Part shown: positions 9,201 to 16,625 of the stretch, piece after piece
How positions within the stretch are numbered: the stretch's first letter is position 1
Layout: the number at the start of each line of letters is the position of its first letter
Translations under genes and position numbers: made by a program
The notes under the pieces: model-generated
What the model was told of the DNA's origin: nothing
Databases searched by the model: none
The model's input: only the letters and a program-made list of their open reading frames with translations
Source: Lysobacteraceae bacterium NML91-0213
Lineage (GTDB): Bacteria > Pseudomonadota > Gammaproteobacteria > Xanthomonadales > Xanthomonadaceae
Assembly (NCBI GenBank): GCA_002798175.1
Contig: NWQL01000002.1
Span: 188,799 to 252,798 of the forward strand
Reading direction: 5' to 3'
DNA length: 64,000 bases

Positions 9201-9311
9201 GCCGGCAACCGCGCCGGTGACCTGCTGCGCCATCGCCGATGGCGCAATTGCTCCCAGGCAGGCGCCCAGCGCCATACACAGTGCCGCCTTGCGAAACGTC
9301 TTGCTCCTCAT
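6222..9311 (-). CDS. Oar-like TonB-dependent outer-membrane receptor
   Basis: A 1029-residue receptor. The ATG at 9311 has a strong ribosome site (GGGGAGAGAG) and a signal peptide ending SAMAQQ. Residues about 30-110 form a carboxypeptidase-regulatory-like beta domain (SDGSYRLGQLPVGDYQLQTL), the hallmark of Oar-type receptors. The plug domain follows (about 130-250; EVVGSRVVNRVD, then RSTGGVINAVTRSGTN), then a long beta barrel ending in the C-terminal signature LVITWNF. Oar-like receptors are linked to uptake of large substrates such as peptides and proteins. It lies 50 bases after the transglutaminase-like gene and ahead of a serine hydrolase on the same strand, which suggests peptide import. 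The actual ligand cannot be read from the sequence. Confidence 0.93.
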   Translation of the reverse strand: MRSKTFRKAALCMALGACLGAIAPSAMAQQVTGAVAGRATAGDQISVTHRATGLTRTATVSSDGSYRLGQLPVGDYQLQTLRDGRPVGEPVTVNVALGGTTTVNLGSGGGVANLAAVEVVGSRVVNRVDVFSTESSTNITREEFDRLPVAQSLSSVALLAPGVLSGNSSFGGISFGGSSVAENSVFINGLNVTDFYRRQSFSTAPFAFFEQFQVKTGGYSVEFGRSTGGVINAVTRSGTNELEGGVEITFEPEAWRADFQDRYYDDGTVNTRGSRDRQTFTKANVWASGPLIRDRLFLFAMYEQRENDARNTNSVGSSWSESSNNDGFWGAKMDWNINDNHLVELLAFSDETETDVDSYAYGWDSGGRGAFSGARTNESGGKSGSVTYTAQLTENFSAKAMYGINRSSSFSRSPNDGLCDWVTYNSASYASQYRALGSPVLGCHPGATVVSHEDERKASRLDFEWALGDHLLRFGVDHELMTTDRSTFYPGNGMQYTAYGRTSATQVLDNGTALPTGVNQFLMARERADGGVFDITASAFYLEDMWSVTPNLLLNLGLRVDNFNNKNAVGDSFIKLDELVSPRVGFSWDVKGDSTTKLFGNLGRYYMPIPSIISYNFAGGLLDERTFYVLEGWRDEVNPVTGATYKAPIIGAQIGPVDQTYNIVVNDTRQSVDQDLEAVYQDEAILGFQQAISQAWSWGVNATYRRMKNTIDDIRINQTACGPIWTTGNRATGAPGTPTGTIFPIGNPGRPLTLWGSSEGDPNQIRCAEDGWITVDTATEGYRTGGTNRIVGYFEPKRTYKSLEFQIDRAWDGKWQMNASYLWSKLDGNHEGPVNSDTNYGDTGMVQHWDHPANNQDYGPLFNDRRHQFKLRGSYAPNEIWTFGASFTAMSGAPINQFGVTWPGDTTAAGSVTSEGSGGGSFWHCIPPAGLASCASVPVNDRVYEYAGRGSGGRMPWTYNLGASVTWTLPVEGVDLKARLSVFNLLNDQEVINVRQRYEANPGQVRPYWGTGTRWQSPRYTQLVITWNF

Positions 9312-9361
9312 GCCACTCTCTCCCCAGCGTGATTGTCGTTGTGTTGAATCCATTCCGGATC

Positions 9362-10432
9362 TCACTCGACGGCGGGCAACATCTGCCAGTCGAATGCGTA
9401 GTCCCATTGGTCGAAGTACAGGTTGCCGCCGCGCCACTCCGCCTCGCCGCGCTGCGAGTCGACGGTCTCGGAACGGAAATGCGTCTTGGCCGGCACCAGC
9501 GGACGGCCGAAATCGTCGTTGAAGGCGATGCGATAGGCGTCGAGGCCGCCGAGGTAGAACCAGCGCAGGTCCTGGTCGTCGCTCGCCAGCAGGCCCGTCG
9601 TCACGTCCATCGGCACCCAGCCGTAGGGCGCGAGGTACAGCCAGCCCCAGTCGTGCATGGTGTCGTGGGCTTCACTGTCCTCCGAATACACCCAGCCGGA
9701 CTGCCAGCGCGCGGGAATGCCGTTCATGCGCAGCAGCGTCATCAGCAGCAGCGTCACCTGGCCACAGTCGGCATGTCCGGCATGCAACGCGTGTTCGCCG
9801 AGGTTGCCGATCGTGGAGTACTCCCGCGCACCGCCCCAGGGGATGTCGTCGACCGCGGCGAACAGCTTCTGCGCGATGCGGTAGGGATTGGTTTCGTCGC
9901 CGACCACGCGCTCGGAGAATGCGCGCATCGCCGGCGAGAACACGATGTGCGGCGCGCGCTCGGAAACGTGCGCAGCCAGCTGCGGGTCGGCGGCGGCATC
10001 GATGCGCTGCACGCGCTCGGGGTCGATATGGACGTGACGCGCATGCACCGTGAGGTCGTAGCTCACCCACTCCAGCTGGCCGCCGGTGCTCCAGGCCGCG
10101 AACTCGGCATCCGTGAGGTCGGGCACCTGCCGGCGGATCGATTCCCGTGCGGCGGTACCGTCCAGGCTGAAGTCAAGGCGGATCCGCCGCATGCGCTCGC
10201 GCTGGAATTCCAGGCCGCGACGCGCGTCGGTCGACAGTCCCTCCGTCGCCAGCAACGCGGCGATGCGCGCTTCGGCGGCAGCGAAATCCCCCTGTTCCAC
10301 CAGTGCATGGACCTCGGGAGGTGCCGGCGGCGGGAGATCGTCCTGCGCACGCCCGGCCAGCGACAGCAGGCACAGGATGCCTGCCATCACCGCCATTACC
10401 GGAATTCCCGGGCGTACCCCGACCTGCAGCAT
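9362..10432 (-). CDS. Secreted transglutaminase-like cysteine protease
   Basis: A 356-residue protein from ATG 10432, with AGGGGG about 5 bases upstream. The N-terminus is a signal peptide (hydrophobic to about residue 27, LSLAGRAQ). The C-terminal half is a transglutaminase-like domain with the full Cys-His-Asp triad: Cys in HADCGQVTLL, His in TMHDWGWLYL and Asp in PMDVTTG. Bacterial members of this fold are usually peptidases acting on cell-wall or other peptides. It is the first gene of the leftward group and shares its upstream region with the divergent NlpC/P60 peptidase gene, so the two cysteine peptidases may be co-regulated. The substrate is inferred from context only. Confidence 0.85.
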   Translation of the reverse strand: MLQVGVRPGIPVMAVMAGILCLLSLAGRAQDDLPPPAPPEVHALVEQGDFAAAEARIAALLATEGLSTDARRGLEFQRERMRRIRLDFSLDGTAARESIRRQVPDLTDAEFAAWSTGGQLEWVSYDLTVHARHVHIDPERVQRIDAAADPQLAAHVSERAPHIVFSPAMRAFSERVVGDETNPYRIAQKLFAAVDDIPWGGAREYSTIGNLGEHALHAGHADCGQVTLLLMTLLRMNGIPARWQSGWVYSEDSEAHDTMHDWGWLYLAPYGWVPMDVTTGLLASDDQDLRWFYLGGLDAYRIAFNDDFGRPLVPAKTHFRSETVDSQRGEAEWRGGNLYFDQWDYAFDWQMLPAVE

Positions 10433-10468
10433 GCTGCCCCCTTGCCGGACCTCTCCCCTGTGGGGCGG

Positions 10469-10497
10469 TATGTAGCATGGGTGTCACAACCGGTCAA
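10469..10497 (-). promoter_or_regulatory. Leftward promoter of the transglutaminase-receptor-hydrolase group
   Basis: On the minus strand TTGACC (10492-10497) and TACATA (10469-10474) are 17 bases apart. The -35 box is strong and the -10 box weak. Its -35 box lies 18 bases from the -35 box of the divergent promoter, across the AT-rich stretch 10497-10515. Confidence 0.5.
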
Positions 10498-10515
10498 TAA
10501 TTTATTCTTCCGGCC

Positions 10516-10544
10516 TTGATATTGCGAAAAATCTATTCCATAAC
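10516..10544 (+). promoter_or_regulatory. Rightward promoter of the NlpC/P60-epimerase group
   Basis: TTGATA (10516-10521) and CATAAC (10539-10544) are 17 bases apart, and transcription would begin near 10551, ahead of the ATG at 10585. The TTG of this -35 box is also an in-frame start codon. Its role as a promoter element argues against translation starting there. Confidence 0.6.
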
Positions 10545-10584
10545 TTCCGGACAGAGCGTGCACCTGGCACGCCGGGGATTGCAT

Positions 10585-12015
10585 ATGGGCCTTCGGCCGA
10601 ACCTTCCGCTGCCGGCGCGTGCGCTGTGTATCGCACTGCTGCTGGCCACTGGCGCACTTGCGCATGCCCGTGCGCCCGCGGCCTCCACTCCTGAGCTGGC
10701 CACGCCCGCACACGGCATCGTCGGCGTCGCGGACAGGCATCTGGATCCGGAATACTGGGTCCGCAAGGCGGGGGGCCATGCCGACCGCGTGCTCCTGGAC
10801 CCGGCTGCCATCCGGGCACAGAACGCCCGCCTGCTGGCCGAGGACGACAGCGTTCGCGACATGGCCGCATTCGCCGGCGAGGTCGACGGCACGCAGGTGC
10901 GGGCCTGGATCGAGGCGTTGTCGGAGCGCCCCACGGCCGACCGCTATGACATCCACGGCGACCGGGTTGACCCCGCCTTCTTCGACAGCCTCGAGCGCGG
11001 GATGGCGCTGGATGCCATCCCGGCCCGCGTGCAGCCGCGGTTCGGTCTGGCAGTGCAACGCGCCGACCTTCGCGCGTTCCCCACCACGCGGCGGATCTTC
11101 TCCACCGCAGGCGATGTCGACATCGACCGCCTGCAGGAAAGCGCCCTGTTCCCGGGCGATGCGCTGGCGGTGCTGCACACGACCGCCGACGGCAGCTGGT
11201 CGTTCGTGGCCAGTGACCGCTACATGGCCTGGATGGAGACCTCGCGGCTGGCGACCGGTATGCGCGAGCAGATGGCCGGCTACCGCTCCCGCACGCCGTC
11301 GCTGCTGGTGACCGGCGCCACCGCGCGCACGGTGTTCAACCCGGTGCGGCCGGACGTGTCCGAACTGCAGCTCGACATGGGCGTACGCGTGCCGTTGCTG
11401 GTGGACTGGCCCGCTCGCGAGCAGGTGCATGGCCAGCACCCCGCCTTCGGCCATGTCATCGAATTGCCGGCCCGACGCGACGACGGCAGCCTGGAATTCG
11501 TGCCGGCGCTGCTGCCGCGCACCGCCGAGGTATCGGCCGATCCGTTGCCGCTGACCCCGGCCAACCTGATCCGCCAGGGCTTCAGGTTCCTCGGCGAACG
11601 CTACGGCTGGGGGCATTCGTTCAATGCCCGCGACTGCAGCGGCTTCGTCTCCGAGATCTACCGCAGCATGGGCGTGCAGCTGCCGCGCAATACCCGCGAC
11701 CAGGCGGTGAGCCCGGCCCTCGAGAAGACCGTGCTGACCGCCGGCTCCACCCGCGCCGAACGGCTGGCCGCGGTCGCCGACATGCAGGTCGGTGACCTGA
11801 TCTACATTCCCGGCCACGTGATGATGATGATCGGCCGCGACGACGGCATGACCTACGTGATCCACGACACCTCCGGCACCGGCTACCGCGACGCCGATGG
11901 CGACTATGTGCGCATGTCGCTGTCGGGCGTGGTGGTGACCGCGCTCGAGCCGATGATGTCGGGCCGCGACACCGACACCATCGACCGCATCACCAGCATC
12001 GTGCGCATCCGCTGA
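10585..12015 (+). CDS. SH3-NlpC/P60 peptidase, YkfC-like gamma-D-Glu endopeptidase
   Basis: A 476-residue exported peptidase. I chose ATG 10585 (GGGGATT upstream, signal peptide MGLRPNLPLPARALCIALLL) over the TTG at 10516, which coincides with a -35 box. Residues about 40-140 match the N-terminal stabilising region of proteobacterial gamma-D-glutamyl-L-diamino-acid endopeptidases. Two SH3b-like domains follow (about 140-320), then an NlpC/P60 domain. The catalytic Cys is about residue 351 (ARDCSGFVSEIY), the His about 411 (IPGHVMMMIG), and a third polar His lies in VIHDTSG. Enzymes of this kind release L-Ala-gamma-D-Glu from murein peptides, which is the substrate of the epimerase encoded 16 bases downstream. 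Confidence 0.88.
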   Translation: MGLRPNLPLPARALCIALLLATGALAHARAPAASTPELATPAHGIVGVADRHLDPEYWVRKAGGHADRVLLDPAAIRAQNARLLAEDDSVRDMAAFAGEVDGTQVRAWIEALSERPTADRYDIHGDRVDPAFFDSLERGMALDAIPARVQPRFGLAVQRADLRAFPTTRRIFSTAGDVDIDRLQESALFPGDALAVLHTTADGSWSFVASDRYMAWMETSRLATGMREQMAGYRSRTPSLLVTGATARTVFNPVRPDVSELQLDMGVRVPLLVDWPAREQVHGQHPAFGHVIELPARRDDGSLEFVPALLPRTAEVSADPLPLTPANLIRQGFRFLGERYGWGHSFNARDCSGFVSEIYRSMGVQLPRNTRDQAVSPALEKTVLTAGSTRAERLAAVADMQVGDLIYIPGHVMMMIGRDDGMTYVIHDTSGTGYRDADGDYVRMSLSGVVVTALEPMMSGRDTDTIDRITSIVRIR

Positions 12016-12031
12016 ACCCCCAAGGGACCCA

Positions 12032-13129
12032 ATGAAGATCGAAAGGATCGAGCTCGGCCTGCTGCGCGTGCCGCTGAAGACTCCGTTCAAGACCGCTCTG
12101 CGCACCATCGACGCGGTGGAGGACGTGGTCGTACGGGTGCATACCGACACGGGCCACATCGGCCATGGCGAAGCCGCACCCACCGCGGTCATCACCGGCG
12201 AGACACGGGGTTCGATCATCGCCGCGATCGACCACGTGATCGGCCCGCGCATCACCGGCATGGAGGTCGCCGACCTCAACCGCATCCTGCAGGTGATCCA
12301 CGGCAGCGCCGAGCGCAACACCAGCGCCAAGGCCGCGGTGGAGATCGCCATCTACGACCTCTGGGCGCAGCTCTACGGTGCGCCGCTGTACCGCATGCTC
12401 GGCGGCGGTGACCCGGTGATCACCACCGACATCACCATCAGCGTCGACTACATCGACAAGATGGTCGCCGACTCGCTGGCCGCGATCGATCGCGGCTTCG
12501 AATCGCTCAAGATCAAGGTCGGCAAGGAGATCGGTGTCGACATCGAACGCGTCAAGGCGATCTACGCGGCGGTGGAAGGCCGCGCGCGGCTGCGCCTGGA
12601 CGCCAACCAGGGCTGGAACGCCAAGCAGGCGGTGTGGGCGATCCGCGCACTGGAAGATGCAGGCGTCGAACTGGAGCTGGTCGAGCAGCCGGTGCGCGCA
12701 CGCGACATCGAGGGCATGCGCTACGTCACCGAACGCGTGCACACGCCGATCATGGCCGACGAGAGCGTGTTCGGCCCCGCCGAGGTGATCGACCTGCTGC
12801 GCATGCGCGCCGCCGACATCGTCAACATCAAGCTGATGAAGACCGGCGGCATCTCCAACGCGATCCGGGTCGCGGACATCGCCGCGCTGCACGGGGTGGA
12901 GTGCATGATCGGCTGCATGATCGAATCCAGCATCAGCGTGGCCGCGGCGGTGCACCTGGCGGTGGCCAAGGCGGACATCATCCGCAAGGTCGACCTCGAC
13001 GGTCCTTCGCTTGCGCAGTACGACCCGGTGGATGGCGGGGTGACCTTCAACGAATCGGAGATCTCGATCGGCGATGCACCGGGCCTGGGCATCCGCGAGA
13101 TCCGCGGCCTGCAGCCCCTGACCGCCTGA
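12032..13129 (+). CDS. L-Ala-D/L-Glu (dipeptide) epimerase
   Basis: A 365-residue enolase-superfamily enzyme that interconverts L-Ala-D-Glu and L-Ala-L-Glu during murein peptide use. The catalytic lysines are Lys160/Lys162 (SLKIKVGKE) and Lys267 (VNIKLMKTGG). The Mg2+ ligands are Asp190 (LDANQGW), Glu218 (VEQPV) and Asp243 (MADES). All are within two residues of their places in Bacillus YkfB, and the CMIGCMIESS segment near residue 295 is also typical. AAGGGA precedes the ATG by 5 bases. Its place behind a YkfC-like peptidase and ahead of a MurR/RpiR regulator strongly supports dipeptide rather than other epimerase substrates. Confidence 0.92.
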   Translation: MKIERIELGLLRVPLKTPFKTALRTIDAVEDVVVRVHTDTGHIGHGEAAPTAVITGETRGSIIAAIDHVIGPRITGMEVADLNRILQVIHGSAERNTSAKAAVEIAIYDLWAQLYGAPLYRMLGGGDPVITTDITISVDYIDKMVADSLAAIDRGFESLKIKVGKEIGVDIERVKAIYAAVEGRARLRLDANQGWNAKQAVWAIRALEDAGVELELVEQPVRARDIEGMRYVTERVHTPIMADESVFGPAEVIDLLRMRAADIVNIKLMKTGGISNAIRVADIAALHGVECMIGCMIESSISVAAAVHLAVAKADIIRKVDLDGPSLAQYDPVDGGVTFNESEISIGDAPGLGIREIRGLQPLTA

Positions 13130-13139
13130 GGCCCGACCC

Positions 13140-13991
13140 ATGTCGGCGCTGCTGAAGATCCGCTCCGAGCGCGACCAGATGTCGGCGATCGAGCGGCGCA
13201 TCGCCGACTTCGTGCTCGACAACGCCCACCTGCTGCGCGACTACTCCTCGCTGCAGCTGGCCAACGCGCTGGAGATCAGCCAGTCCAGCGTGGTGAAGTT
13301 CAGCCAGAAGCTCGGCTACAAGGGCTGGCCGGACCTCAAGTTCGCGGTCGGCGAGGACGTGGCCCGCGGCGACGGCAACGGCGCGTCGGATACGCCATCC
13401 GCCGCCCCGCCGGCCGGACGCCACGCCGCGCTGGCCGAGGCGCTGTGGCAGGCGAAATCGGCCGCCGAGCAGGAGACGCGCTCGCTCAACCCGCCGGAAA
13501 CGCTGGACGCGATCGCCGCGACGCTGCGCAACGCGCATACCGTCTACGTGATCGGGCTGGGCGAGGACAGCGTGGGTGCGCGTGCGTTCGCGCTGCGGCT
13601 GGTGCAGGCCGGGGTGCTTGCGGTGTACCTCTCGGATCCGGCGCTGATGCCGATCGGGCTGTCGCGCGTGCGTCGCGAGGACGTGCTGGTAGTGCTGTCG
13701 GAACATGGCCGCCGCAGCGCGCTGTGCGAGCTTGGGCGCATCTTCGGCGAACGTGCCGGGCGCGTGGTCAGCATCACCCGGCATACCGCCAACCCGCTGC
13801 GCACGCTTGCCGACCAGGCGCTGCTGGTGTCGGCGCATGACGACCGCGCGCATGTGGAGCCGCTGCTCTACCAGGCGGCCCTGCAGCACCTTCTCGACCT
13901 GCTGTTCCTGCTGTTGTGCGCCGACGGCGACGAACGCATGCCGCTGCTCGACCGCGGCACCGCGCGGATGCGACAGTTGCTCGAATCCTGA
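13140..13991 (+). CDS. MurR/RpiR-family transcriptional regulator
   Basis: A 283-residue regulator with an N-terminal RpiR-type helix-turn-helix (residues about 1-77; LQLANALEISQSSVVKFSQK is the recognition region) and a C-terminal sugar-isomerase (SIS) effector domain (about 110-250; TVYVIGLGEDSVGARAFALR, then VLVVLSEHGRR). MurR of E. coli senses MurNAc-6-phosphate and represses murein-sugar use. This one lies 10 bases after the dipeptide epimerase, so it probably controls its own locus, with a murein-derived ligand as a reasonable guess. Acidic or phospho-sugar ligands of other RpiR proteins cannot be excluded. Confidence 0.9.
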   Translation: MSALLKIRSERDQMSAIERRIADFVLDNAHLLRDYSSLQLANALEISQSSVVKFSQKLGYKGWPDLKFAVGEDVARGDGNGASDTPSAAPPAGRHAALAEALWQAKSAAEQETRSLNPPETLDAIAATLRNAHTVYVIGLGEDSVGARAFALRLVQAGVLAVYLSDPALMPIGLSRVRREDVLVVLSEHGRRSALCELGRIFGERAGRVVSITRHTANPLRTLADQALLVSAHDDRAHVEPLLYQAALQHLLDLLFLLLCADGDERMPLLDRGTARMRQLLES

Positions 13992-13998
13992 CCCGCAC

Positions 13999-14778
13999 AT
14001 GCCGATGACCCGCCAACAGCTGCTGCTTCCCCTGCTCGCCCTCGGTTGCGCACTGCTCACGTCCTGTGGTGGCCGCGCGGCGGAGGACGAGCCCGCGCCG
14101 CTGGCCGCGGCCAACCAGCTGGTGCTGGTGGTGACGCCGGACTGGAATGCCACCACGGGTACCTTGCGCAGCTATGAGCGGCTGGCCGACGGCGACTGGC
14201 GCGAGGTCGATCGCGCCGCCGACGTCACCGTGGGCCGTAACGGCACCGCCTGGGGCCGCGGCCTGCACCCCCGGCAGCCGGGCGCGATCAAGCAGGAAGG
14301 TGACGGCCGCGCGCCGGCCGGTGCATTCGCCATCGGGATCGCGTTCGGTTATCCGGAACAGGTGCGCACCGCGCTCGACTACCGGCCGATGCAGGCATCG
14401 CACTGGTGCATCGACGTGCCGGTATCGCCGCACTACAACCGCATCGTCGACAGCCGCGACGTCGGCGCCGACGCGGTCAACGGCTCCACCGAGCCGATGC
14501 GCCGCGACGTGCATGCGGATGGCGACCAGCGCTACAAGCTCGGCTTCGTGATCGAGCACAACGTCGACGGCCAACCCGGGGGTGGCAGCTGCATCTTCGC
14601 GCACCTGTGGGATGCCCCCGAGGTTCCGACCGCGGGTTGCACCGCGATGGGCGAAGGGCGCATGCGCGAACTGCTGGACTGGCTGGACCCCCAGCTGCGG
14701 CCGGTGTTCGTGCTGCTGCCGGCCAGCGAGCATGCGCGCCTGCGCCAGGCCTGGGACCTGCCGGTGCCCGCACCGTGA
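13999..14778 (+). CDS. L,D-transpeptidase-like (YkuD-type) lipoprotein
   Basis: A 259-residue protein starting at ATG 13999 (a second ATG lies at 14005). A lipobox LTSC gives Cys23 as the lipid attachment site, so it is a lipoprotein. The C-terminal half carries the YkuD/ErfK-like active-site pattern, His202 in FAHLWD and Cys214 in PTAGCTAM, separated by 11 residues. Such enzymes cross-link or trim murein through L,D-bonds, although this divergent subgroup (COG3786-like) is often annotated only as hypothetical. It is the fourth gene of the rightward group, 7 bases after the regulator. No strong ribosome site is seen, so translation may depend on the upstream gene. Confidence 0.8.
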   Translation: MPMTRQQLLLPLLALGCALLTSCGGRAAEDEPAPLAAANQLVLVVTPDWNATTGTLRSYERLADGDWREVDRAADVTVGRNGTAWGRGLHPRQPGAIKQEGDGRAPAGAFAIGIAFGYPEQVRTALDYRPMQASHWCIDVPVSPHYNRIVDSRDVGADAVNGSTEPMRRDVHADGDQRYKLGFVIEHNVDGQPGGGSCIFAHLWDAPEVPTAGCTAMGEGRMRELLDWLDPQLRPVFVLLPASEHARLRQAWDLPVPAP

Positions 14779-14842
14779 GGCCGGCAACCCGGCGCGCATC
14801 GCCCATCCTGCAGCCGATTCCACCTCCGGGATATCCCGACGC

Positions 14843-16147
14843 ATGACCACGCACGACGCCCCGCCCCGCCGTCCGTTCCGCCTGTCCGCGCCGGCCCGGG
14901 TGCTGCTTGGCCTGCTGGCAGGCGCCGCCGTCGGCCTCGCGCTGGCTGCGCGCGATCCTGCCATCGCCGTGCAGGTGGCCGATGCGGTGCAGCCGGTCGG
15001 CCGCCTGTGGCTCAACGCCCTGCAGATGACCGTGGTTCCGCTGGTGGTGGCGCTGGTGGTGGTCGGCATCAACTCCGCAAGCGATGCCGCCGCCTCGGGG
15101 CGCACCGCGCGGATGGCGATGGTCGTGTTCGCGGTGCTGCTGGTGGCGTCGGGCAGCTTCGCGGCAGTCGCCGCACCCACGTTGCTGTCGCTGATGCCGC
15201 GTGCAGACGCCATGGCCGAGACCTTCCGCGCCGCGATCGCTGGACCGGCCACGCTGTCGACCCCGCCGCCGCTCGGCGAGTGGCTGTCGGCGGTCATCCC
15301 CAACAATGCGCTGGCCGCTGCGGCGGCCAGCGCGATGCTGCCGCTGGTGGTGTTCGCGATGTTCTTCGGCTTCGCGCTGACCCGGCTCGAGGCCGATCGC
15401 CGCGCGCGCATGCTGGAACTGGTGCGTACCGTCGGCGACGCGATGATCGTCATCGTGCGCTGGGTGCTGTGGGCGGCACCCGTTGGCGTGTTCGCGCTGG
15501 TGCTGGCGGTATGCGCCCGGGTCGGCCTGAGCGTGCTCGGCGCGCTGGGAACCTATATCGCGGTGCAGTGCCTGCTCTACATCAGCGTCACCATCGCGCT
15601 GTACGCGGTCGCGGCGCTTGTGGCCGGCGAGAAGCTGCGGCGGTTCGCAAGTGCGCTGGTGCCGGTGCAGGCGATCGCCGCCAGCACCCAGTCATCGCTC
15701 GCCTCGCTGCCGGTGATGATCGACTCCGCGCGCCAGCGCCTCGGTTACCCGCTGGCGGTCACCTCGCTGGTGCTGCCGATGGCGGTCTCGCTGTTCCGCA
15801 TCACCAGCCCGGTGCAGTACATCGGCGTGGCCTGCTTCATCGCCTGGCTGTACGGCGTCGACCTCACCGCGACGCAACTGGCAACCGCGGTGGGCCTGAG
15901 CCTGGTGATCAGCATGGGTGCGGTCGGCCTGCCGGGGCAGGTGAGTTTCATGACCAACAACATGCCGGTCAGCCAGGCGATGGGGCTGCCGGTGGAACCA
16001 CTGGGCGTACTGCTGGCGGTCGATACGATTCCCGACGTGTTTGCCACCGTCGGCAATACCACCGGCCATGTCACCGCGACCGGCATCGTGTCGCGGCGCA
16101 CGGGCGCAATACCGGCACCGGGCGAAGGCCCCGCGATCGCCCCTTGA
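14843..16147 (+). CDS. Dicarboxylate/amino-acid:cation symporter (DAACS family)
   Basis: A 434-residue inner-membrane carrier with about eight hydrophobic helices from residue 17 onward and two re-entrant-loop signatures: a serine-rich loop (ASTQSSLASLPVMI) and a second polar loop (FMTNNMPVS). The substrates of this family are glutamate, aspartate, C4-dicarboxylates or neutral amino acids, driven by Na+ or H+. As the last gene of the group it could take up the glutamate released once L-Ala-L-Glu is hydrolysed, or related products. That link is inference from position. The gap to the upstream gene is 64 bases, with no visible terminator. Confidence 0.88.
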   Translation: MTTHDAPPRRPFRLSAPARVLLGLLAGAAVGLALAARDPAIAVQVADAVQPVGRLWLNALQMTVVPLVVALVVVGINSASDAAASGRTARMAMVVFAVLLVASGSFAAVAAPTLLSLMPRADAMAETFRAAIAGPATLSTPPPLGEWLSAVIPNNALAAAAASAMLPLVVFAMFFGFALTRLEADRRARMLELVRTVGDAMIVIVRWVLWAAPVGVFALVLAVCARVGLSVLGALGTYIAVQCLLYISVTIALYAVAALVAGEKLRRFASALVPVQAIAASTQSSLASLPVMIDSARQRLGYPLAVTSLVLPMAVSLFRITSPVQYIGVACFIAWLYGVDLTATQLATAVGLSLVISMGAVGLPGQVSFMTNNMPVSQAMGLPVEPLGVLLAVDTIPDVFATVGNTTGHVTATGIVSRRTGAIPAPGEGPAIAP

Positions 16148-16199
16148 AGACGGCACATTGCGCCCGGATACAGTGGCCTGGATGACCCCGGAGGCCGCG

Positions 16200-16562
16200 A
16201 TGGGCGAATACGTGCTCTACCACAACCCGCGCTGTTCGAAATCGCGCGCCGCACTCGCGTTGCTGCAGGCACGCGGCATCGAACCGCGCGTGGTGCAGTA
16301 CCTCGACACGCCACCCGATGCCGCCACCCTGCACCACGTGGTCGCGGCGCTGGGCAAGCCCGCGCGCGCCCTGCTGCGCACCGGCGAGGAGGAATACGCC
16401 GCGCTCGGGCTGGCGGATCCAGGGCTCGACGACGCACGCGTGATCGCCGCGATGGCCGCGCATCCGCGACTGATCGAGCGGCCGATCCTGGTCCGTGGCG
16501 AGCGCGCCGTGATCGGGCGCCCGCCGGAGCGGGTGCTGGAACTGTTGGACCGGGTGGATTGA
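16200..16562 (+). CDS. arsC: ArsC/Spx-family thioredoxin-fold reductase
   Basis: A 120-residue protein from ATG 16200, with GGAGG at 16190-16194. The N-terminal motif YHNPRCSKSR holds the active-site Cys of glutaredoxin-dependent arsenate reductases, and the downstream ERPILVRGERAVIGRPPE has the conserved Arg that completes the oxyanion site. Length and motifs match ArsC, which reduces arsenate to arsenite. No arsenite pump or ars regulator is nearby, so its role may be a general one as in many YffB/ArsC-like proteins. A 57-base gap separates it from the symporter; it need not be part of that group. Confidence 0.85.
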   Translation: MGEYVLYHNPRCSKSRAALALLQARGIEPRVVQYLDTPPDAATLHHVVAALGKPARALLRTGEEEYAALGLADPGLDDARVIAAMAAHPRLIERPILVRGERAVIGRPPERVLELLDRVD

Positions 16563-16625
16563 GCGAAGCAGGCCACGGTGACGCACCACCGGCCCGCCAC
16601 CGACGCCGGATCGTAGAATGCGGGC

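Noticed and set aside
10516..10584. TTG start at 10516 for the NlpC/P60 protein
   Set aside because: The TTG is the -35 box of the likely promoter, and the ATG at 10585 has a ribosome site and a proper signal peptide.
10396..12351. Long open frame on the minus strand opposite the NlpC/P60 gene
   Set aside because: It lies fully antisense to a well-supported gene, is low-complexity His/Gln/Arg/Val-rich, and has no domain. It is an effect of high GC codon use.
16200..16562. Arsenic resistance island
   Set aside because: Only the ArsC-like gene is present, with no arsB/acr3, arsR or arsH nearby. Base and codon use match the surroundings.
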